Positions 6,579 to 9,613 of a DNA stretch of 9,613 nt are shown piece after piece. A program made the position numbers and the translations under genes. Positions within the stretch are counted from its first letter, which is position 1; each line of letters starts with the position of its first letter. Below the pieces are notes generated by a model, which saw only the letters and a list, made by a program, of their open reading frames with translations, searched no databases and was not told where the DNA came from. Location: NCBI GenBank assembly GCA_018303315.1, contig JAGVYJ010000015.1, positions 1 through 9,613 of the forward strand. Reading direction: 5' to 3'. Source of the DNA: Candidatus Woesearchaeota archaeon. GTDB lineage: Archaea; Nanobdellota; Nanobdellia; Woesearchaeales; JAGVYJ01.

Positions 6579-6650
6579 TGCTTTAGCTAAATTTAATCGG
6601 CTATCATTATAGAAAAGAATAGAGCTACAACTACCTAACGTGAAGACTAC

Positions 6651-6668
6651 CAGCGCCTGACAGCGCCT
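6651..6668. repeat. Tandem direct repeat CAGCGCCT in divergent intergenic region
   Basis: CAGCGCCT occurs at 6651-6658 and again at 6661-6668, 10 bp apart start to start, about one DNA helical turn. It is a GC-rich patch in an otherwise AT-rich 298-nt region between the divergent hisG-like and PLP-like genes. CTACC is also repeated just before it (6631-6635 and 6647-6651). Same-face repeats at helical spacing suit a regulator binding site; the neighbouring helix-turn-helix protein is a candidate. No gene is seen in 6504-6801. Confidence 0.35.
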
Positions 6669-6719
6669 TTGCCCCGATAGGTAATTGTTTTATCATTGCA
6701 GATAGTGAGGCATAGCTTG

Positions 6720-6727
6720 TATATAAA
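6720..6727. promoter_or_regulatory. Consensus TATA box between divergent genes
   Basis: Read on the minus strand this is TTTATATA, a perfect archaeal BoxA, which would start a hisG transcript near 6696 with a leader of about 190 nt. Read on the plus strand it is TATATAAA and would start RNA near 6749, upstream of the PLP-like gene. Direction is set by the flanking BRE, which I cannot score reliably here. Confidence 0.45.
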
Positions 6728-6771
6728 TCTTATGGTTGTCACCACTCACATGTTGTAAAAATACAAAAAGC

Positions 6772-6778
6772 TTTAAAA
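6772..6778 (+). promoter_or_regulatory. TATA box for the PLP-like gene
   Basis: TTTAAAA, preceded by a purine-rich CAAAAAG-type BRE, is centred 27 nt before the ATG at 6802. This fits a leaderless transcript beginning at that ATG. No Shine-Dalgarno sequence precedes the ATG. The box lies inside the longer reading frame that begins at TTG 6736, which is the main reason to reject that longer start. Confidence 0.6.
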
Positions 6779-6801
6779 GCAAAACTCACCTTCTGAACTG
6801 G

Positions 6802-7905
6802 ATGCTTGAGCAAACAGTTCAGGAAGCTGAATTCGAGGGTATTCTGGGCAGACAGTATGCTGAGAAGTTAGGTTCGGAGAGGGCTGGGCTGTATTTGAGA
6901 TTAAGACGATTAATCAGGCCAACGACAGTTGAAATATATGAAGGGCCTGTGCCTAATGATAATGAAATCCATATAATAAGGCTGGACAGGAAACCGTTTG
7001 GCAGCCATTATGATGATGTATATCTAAGTCTGTTTTTGGAGTTTGAGGGAACAGGGCAAATCGTTCCTGGTGATAAGGTTCTGGAAACAACCTCTGGCTC
7101 GGCAGGAGTTTCATTTGCCGGCATAGGAAGAGAGCTGGGCTACAGATGTATTGTCGCCATTCCAGCTGGTGGCGAGCAGGCCAGGGTAGATGCAATAAAA
7201 GCACAGGGAGCTGAAGTAATACTGACTGATGCAGAAAAATATGTCAGCGGTTTCCCAAGATGGATTCTCAGGTATCTTGCTACAAATAGGGACGTTACTT
7301 TCCTAAACCACTCGATGGGTCCGACAGACCCGAGAACTAGAAAGCCGACAATTAATGGAGTCACTATTGAGGCTATGTCAAAATGGGCTTATCGGGCTAG
7401 GGCACAGATTGGCCTGCCTGATATTTATTTTCCCGGAATAGGAAACGGCTCCAGTGTGCTGGGCCCTGGAGGAACTTTTGGCGCTTATGTCATAGGGTTT
7501 GAGTCAGTTTTGTCTGGAGTCGTCTATGAATTGATACACCCTGGCAGGTATGAGGGAATGTTCGGTGTGGAACCTGGTTCGCTGGGAAGGCATAATCTGC
7601 CGGGGCTTAGTGGCAAGGGAATTGAGTTTCCACACATAGAGGCAGCAATCAGGATGGGATATTTGAATGAAGTTGTTCTGGTGGGGGATGGATTCGCAAT
7701 AAACCTGTTCAGAGAAGTTACCGGTAGGTCACCGCCCCCCGAACATGTTGTGAGGTGGGATGCGATTGACCCGGGAGATCCATCGATTGGGAGGACAGGC
7801 CGGGCCAGTATAGCTGTAGCTTTAGATACAGCCAGAAAAGTTCATGGGTTGAAGTTTGCTACCGTTTCCTATGACAGTATGGACCGTTATGATAGTGCTG
7901 CATGA
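6802..7905 (+). CDS. Cysteine synthase-like fold-type II PLP enzyme homologue lacking the PLP lysine
   Basis: A 367-residue homologue of the tryptophan-synthase-beta/cysteine-synthase (fold-type II) family. Aligned landmarks are RKPFGSHYDDVY (63-74), which matches the family PTGSxKDR motif; ETTSGSAGVSFAG (95-107) for the TSGNTG substrate loop; GIGNGSSVLGPGGTFG (212-227) for the Gly-rich PLP-phosphate loop; VVLVGDGFAINLFREV; and a GRTGRASIAVALDTARK end (330-346). The Lys that binds PLP is Tyr70 (TAT) and the loop Asn is Ser100, so ordinary PLP chemistry is doubtful. The reading frame is otherwise intact and the Gly-rich loops are kept, which argues against simple decay. I start at ATG 6802, 27 nt after a TATA box; the upstream TTG 6736 start is unlikely. 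Substrate and reaction are unknown. It diverges from the hisG operon, and the helix-turn-helix gene follows 66 nt later. Confidence 0.8.
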   Translation: MLEQTVQEAEFEGILGRQYAEKLGSERAGLYLRLRRLIRPTTVEIYEGPVPNDNEIHIIRLDRKPFGSHYDDVYLSLFLEFEGTGQIVPGDKVLETTSGSAGVSFAGIGRELGYRCIVAIPAGGEQARVDAIKAQGAEVILTDAEKYVSGFPRWILRYLATNRDVTFLNHSMGPTDPRTRKPTINGVTIEAMSKWAYRARAQIGLPDIYFPGIGNGSSVLGPGGTFGAYVIGFESVLSGVVYELIHPGRYEGMFGVEPGSLGRHNLPGLSGKGIEFPHIEAAIRMGYLNEVVLVGDGFAINLFREVTGRSPPPEHVVRWDAIDPGDPSIGRTGRASIAVALDTARKVHGLKFATVSYDSMDRYDSAA

Positions 7906-7940
7906 TTGTTATTCTTCCCTGGCCTGCTTAATAAAAAAGA

Positions 7941-7948
7941 TTTATAAT
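7941..7948 (+). promoter_or_regulatory. TATA box for the helix-turn-helix gene
   Basis: TTTATAAT is centred 27 nt before the ATG at 7972, matching leaderless transcription from that codon. It lies in the 66-nt gap after the PLP-like gene, so the downstream gene can have its own promoter in addition to any read-through. Confidence 0.55.
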
Positions 7949-7963
7949 ATAACCATTGTTTCC

Positions 7964-7970
7964 GGGAGGT
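7964..7970 (+). promoter_or_regulatory. Shine-Dalgarno-like site GGGAGGT
   Basis: A strong GGGAGGT lies only 1 nt before the ATG at 7972 but 7 nt before a second in-frame ATG at 7978. On a read-through mRNA from the PLP-like gene it would select the 7978 start. On a leaderless mRNA from the TATA box at 7941 it would be missing and 7972 would be used. The two possibilities differ by two residues. Confidence 0.5.
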
Positions 7971-7971
7971 C

Positions 7972-8766
7972 ATGGCAATGACTCAAGGTGAAATCGGTGG
8001 TGCCATTGCACAGAGAGCAGCGAAATTAGGTCTAACACCGTGGGATATTGCACAAGCTGTTTTTACCAACCCAGACTTCAGGATAACGCCAATTGCAGCA
8101 CTTAGCAGAATAGACATGGTATTTCAAGGACGATTATACGGAACGCCATCAGCACGGCCTTCGAATCCGCAGCGGGATTTGAGGCGCCTAAGCGCCATAC
8201 TGGGCACATTAGGCATTGACAACCTGGATCCGCTCGTTGCTGCTGTAAGAGGCTTTGATAACCGGTTTAAACACATATATGGTGATAGTGCTGAACTTTC
8301 TGGGCCTGTAACACCCTTCGAGAGTAGGCGACTAATAAGAAATCTGCAACATCCGGCAATTGGACAAGAAGTTCAGGAAGCCATGAATAAACGCGGAATT
8401 TCAAGTGGTATGATTGCAGCAAAGTTATCCTCAGCATATGGCATTGGGGCTGCAGGTATCAACCCCTACTTATCCAATCTTCTCAACGGGTATTTCAGTA
8501 TAAGGGGCACTCTGCATGTTTCAGAACATTCTCTAGAGAGACTTGCAGTCGTATTCTCAGCTATTGGTATCCCTGAAGATGCAGAATTAGTTGGACATGT
8601 CCGGGCTGAATTCCCGAACTTTCGTTACTCTCCAAACCCGGATTATCTGATTAAGCCTTCTGATATTCCACTTGAAGGCAAACTAAGAGCCCTGACACCT
8701 GACAAAGCAACAAAGGTTGCCTTACTAGTCGACAGATTGTATAGTGCGCATATTAAGTCTTTGTAA
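7972..8766 (+). CDS. Protein with two tandem Cro/C1-like helix-turn-helix repeats
   Basis: A 264-residue protein I cannot assign to a named family. It contains two alignable repeats, roughly residues 8-103 and 130-219. Each runs IG-x-(A/V)-x-Q or similar, a Leu/Ile-Ser/Thr turn before an IA-containing helix, a segment with LS and a Gly, then LERL- or LRRL-x4-xxxGI and a VR-x-F-x-N-F end. That layout resembles XRE-type HTH units (IGQEVQEAMNKRG, ISSGMIAAKL, NPYLSNLLNG, SLERLAVVFSAIGI in repeat 2). The repeats are joined by a polar linker; a 45-residue tail follows. No signal peptide or membrane segment is seen. It is probably a DNA-binding regulator of the neighbouring divergent genes, by inference from position. 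An ATG at 7978 is an alternative start. Arg codons are mixed, unlike the core operon. Confidence 0.75.
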   Translation: MAMTQGEIGGAIAQRAAKLGLTPWDIAQAVFTNPDFRITPIAALSRIDMVFQGRLYGTPSARPSNPQRDLRRLSAILGTLGIDNLDPLVAAVRGFDNRFKHIYGDSAELSGPVTPFESRRLIRNLQHPAIGQEVQEAMNKRGISSGMIAAKLSSAYGIGAAGINPYLSNLLNGYFSIRGTLHVSEHSLERLAVVFSAIGIPEDAELVGHVRAEFPNFRYSPNPDYLIKPSDIPLEGKLRALTPDKATKVALLVDRLYSAHIKSL

Positions 8767-8818
8767 TCAAAAACGGCAATAGCTCAGGCAGCCTTACGCC
8801 ATACAATCTTCCCAAACC

Positions 8819-8826
8819 TTTAAAAA
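8819..8826 (+). promoter_or_regulatory. TATA box for tRNA-Gln
   Basis: TTTAAAAA, preceded by the BRE-like CCCAAACC, is centred about 30 nt before the first base of the tRNA, as expected for an archaeal tRNA promoter. The rest of 8767-8851 shows no gene. Confidence 0.6.
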
Positions 8827-8851
8827 CAGAAACTGAAATCTCAGAAGCCAT

Positions 8852-8924
8852 AGCCCCGTAGTGTAGCGGTCAATCATCTCGCCCTCTGGAGGCGGGGACG
8901 GCGGTTCGAATCCGCCCGGGGCTA
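8852..8924 (+). tRNA. tRNA-Gln (anticodon CUG)
   Basis: A complete 73-nt cloverleaf. The acceptor AGCCCCG pairs with CGGGGCT. The anticodon stem TCGCC/GGCGG encloses the loop CTCTGGA with anticodon CTG at 8886-8888, reading CAG. The T arm GGCGG-TTCGAAT-CCGCC is perfect. The D arm is weak (GTGT against TCAT, one mismatch). The discriminator is A8924; no CCA is encoded and there is no intron. The A1-U72 pair is typical for tRNA-Gln. In archaea this tRNA is charged through Glu-tRNA-Gln and the GatDE amidotransferase. Confidence 0.95.
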
Positions 8925-8929
8925 TTTTT
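8925..8929 (+). terminator. T-run terminator after tRNA-Gln
   Basis: Five T residues directly follow the discriminator base, the usual archaeal intrinsic termination signal, which does not need a hairpin. Confidence 0.5.
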
Positions 8930-8943
8930 GTCATAGGCAGTTC

Positions 8944-8970
8944 GTGCCATTTCACGAAGTGGAATGGCAC
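8944..8970. repeat. 12-bp hairpin with 3-nt loop
   Basis: GTGCCATTTCAC (8944-8955), loop GAA, GTGGAATGGCAC (8959-8970). Eleven pairs are Watson-Crick on the plus strand and one is T-G; on the minus strand the odd pair is A-C, so the RNA hairpin is slightly better in the plus direction. It lies between the 3' ends of tRNA-Gln and the minus-strand surface-protein gene, so it may be a bidirectional 3'-end structure or a mobile-repeat remnant. No T-run follows. Confidence 0.6.
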
Positions 8971-8977
8971 TTGAGTG

Positions 8978-9002
8978 GGGGTGTGGCAGCCTGCCAAACC
9001 CC
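8978..9002. terminator. GC-rich hairpin at the 3' end of the surface-protein gene
   Basis: GGGG-T-G-TGGCA (8978-8988), loop GCC (8989-8991), TGCCA-A-A-CCCC (8992-9002): five inner pairs, one G-A mismatch, then five outer pairs. On the minus strand it begins 26 nt after the stop of the surface-protein gene and is followed by the hairpin at 8944-8970. It may act as a 3'-end or RNA-stability element; the terminator role is inferred from position. Confidence 0.4.
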
Positions 9003-9027
9003 GCCGCTGTTGCCAGAAAAAATGGCC

Positions 9028-9613
9028 TTACCTTCTTGTGCGCCTTAATGCCCTGTGTGCCATAACGCCTGCTATTGATATTCCTGCGACTAAAAGTAGC
9101 ACCGCTACAATGGTCTCCTGCCGCGGGGCTTTATTTATTGCACCTATCAAATTAGTGGCAATCGCACCAGTTATTGCTGCAAAGCCAGAGGGCGCTGCAG
9201 GCTGGGTAACTGTTGTTGCCTGTCCTGCAGGCACTGTTTGTGGAGTCAAGACTGGTTCTGCTGGCGCTGCAGGCTGTATTGTTGGCAGGGCGCAGTCAAG
9301 CGGGCAGGTTTTGGCGTTCTCGCTGAATGAGCAAACCGCGTCGCCGCATACCGGCAAGTAGCCTCTGCCGCCTCCACCGCCACTGCCAACCGAGCCACCT
9401 CCACTTGACGGACTAAAGGCTGCAAATTGCGTAAAGTGGTAAGTCCATATGACCAGGTCACTGCCTGAATCAATGTAGCATTCCCTTGGAGAACCGGTAT
9501 TGATATTTGTTGGATTGGCCGCATCATCGCACAGAGTCGTTATTTCAGTAAGCGCTGAAGTTCCTCTTGCCCATGCAGCCTTCTTTCCGGCCTTTCCGCC
9601 GATTGTTATCTTG
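9028..9613 (-). CDS. C-terminal part of a secreted, membrane-anchored surface protein (5' end off window)
   Basis: The frame is open from the window edge to TAA at 9028-9030, giving 194 C-terminal residues. In order these are a polar region with CDDAANPTN and RECYIDSGSDLVIWTYHFTQ (about 28-62), like the end of a beta-sandwich surface domain; a Gly/Ser hinge (69-84); and a small Cys module C89-GDAV-C94 to T-C103-PLD-C107, likely two disulfides. A Pro/Ala/Thr-rich stalk (about 108-146) follows, then a hydrophobic helix ETIVAVLLLVAGISIAGVMA near 166-185 and the basic tail RALRRTRR. This is a type-I topology with the domains outside and an Arg-rich end in the cytoplasm. Cys modules and Gly hinges of this kind are common, as I recall, in DPANN surface proteins. 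A shorter start within the window (TTG 9357) would cut the Cys module off from its domain, so I read the gene as entering from the right. Confidence 0.8.
   Translation of the reverse strand, partial: KITIGGKAGKKAAWARGTSALTEITTLCDDAANPTNINTGSPRECYIDSGSDLVIWTYHFTQFAAFSPSSGGGSVGSGGGGGRGYLPVCGDAVCSFSENAKTCPLDCALPTIQPAAPAEPVLTPQTVPAGQATTVTQPAAPSGFAAITGAIATNLIGAINKAPRQETIVAVLLLVAGISIAGVMAHRALRRTRR

Noticed and set aside
6736..6801. Longer N-terminus of the PLP-like protein from TTG 6736
   Set aside because: The added 22 residues contain a Cys/Lys-rich stretch unlike the family, and the DNA holds a TATA box placed 27 nt before the ATG at 6802.
8975..9361. Plus-strand open frame with Ala/Gly-rich translation
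   Set aside because: It is a shadow of the surface-protein gene, whose opposite-strand frame has a Cys module, transmembrane helix and basic tail in a sensible order. It also runs through the hairpin at 8978.
9246..9527. Minus-strand open frame in another register from the surface protein
   Set aside because: It overlaps the better-supported frame, which stays open to the window edge and shows domain structure; this one shows none.
1..9613. CRISPR array, insertion sequence or integrase attachment site
   Set aside because: I see no regularly spaced repeats, no transposase or integrase, and no duplicated 3' tRNA segment in the window.

Overview
The window is archaeal, and most likely from a DPANN-type archaeon. 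It carries archaea-specific information-processing genes (ABCE1, Rpo7/RpoE, Spt4, eS24, eS31, Bud32). It also has BoxA/TATA promoters placed about 24-30 nt before several starts, a tRNA-Gln without an encoded CCA end, and a membrane-anchored, Gly-rich, Cys-containing surface protein. I cannot fix the lineage from sequence alone.

Positions 1-4243 hold conserved housekeeping genes. A short gene tail (1-78) is followed by an AT-rich promoter region. Then comes one very tight plus-strand operon of six genes: ABCE1 ribosome recycling factor, FCF1-like PIN nuclease, rpo7, spt4, rps24e and rps27ae. Junctions are -4, -1, 0, +2 and -1 nt, so the genes are probably translationally coupled. The minus-strand gene for the KEOPS kinase Bud32 converges on this operon, and the two stop codons overlap.

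Positions 4329-8766 are an accessory-looking segment. On the minus strand, hisG-like, aspartate/glutamate racemase and hisI-like genes run in that order, with hisG and racD overlapping by ATGA. No hisE or other histidine gene is visible. Diverging across a 298-nt regulatory region is a plus-strand homologue of fold-type II PLP enzymes (cysteine synthase-like) that has Tyr where the Schiff-base Lys should be. It is followed by a protein made of two tandem Cro/C1-like helix-turn-helix repeats. This segment is the best candidate for an undescribed system: a possible PRPP/ATP- and amino-acid-linked pathway with its own regulator. That reading is an inference.

The hisG leader contains a perfect 10-nt complement to its own Shine-Dalgarno region, which suggests translational control. 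The direct repeats and promoters for both directions lie in the same 298 nt.

Positions 8767-9613 hold tRNA-Gln(CUG) with its own TATA box and T-run, then two back-to-back hairpins. After them comes the 3' part of a minus-strand gene for a secreted, C-terminally anchored protein that runs off the window.
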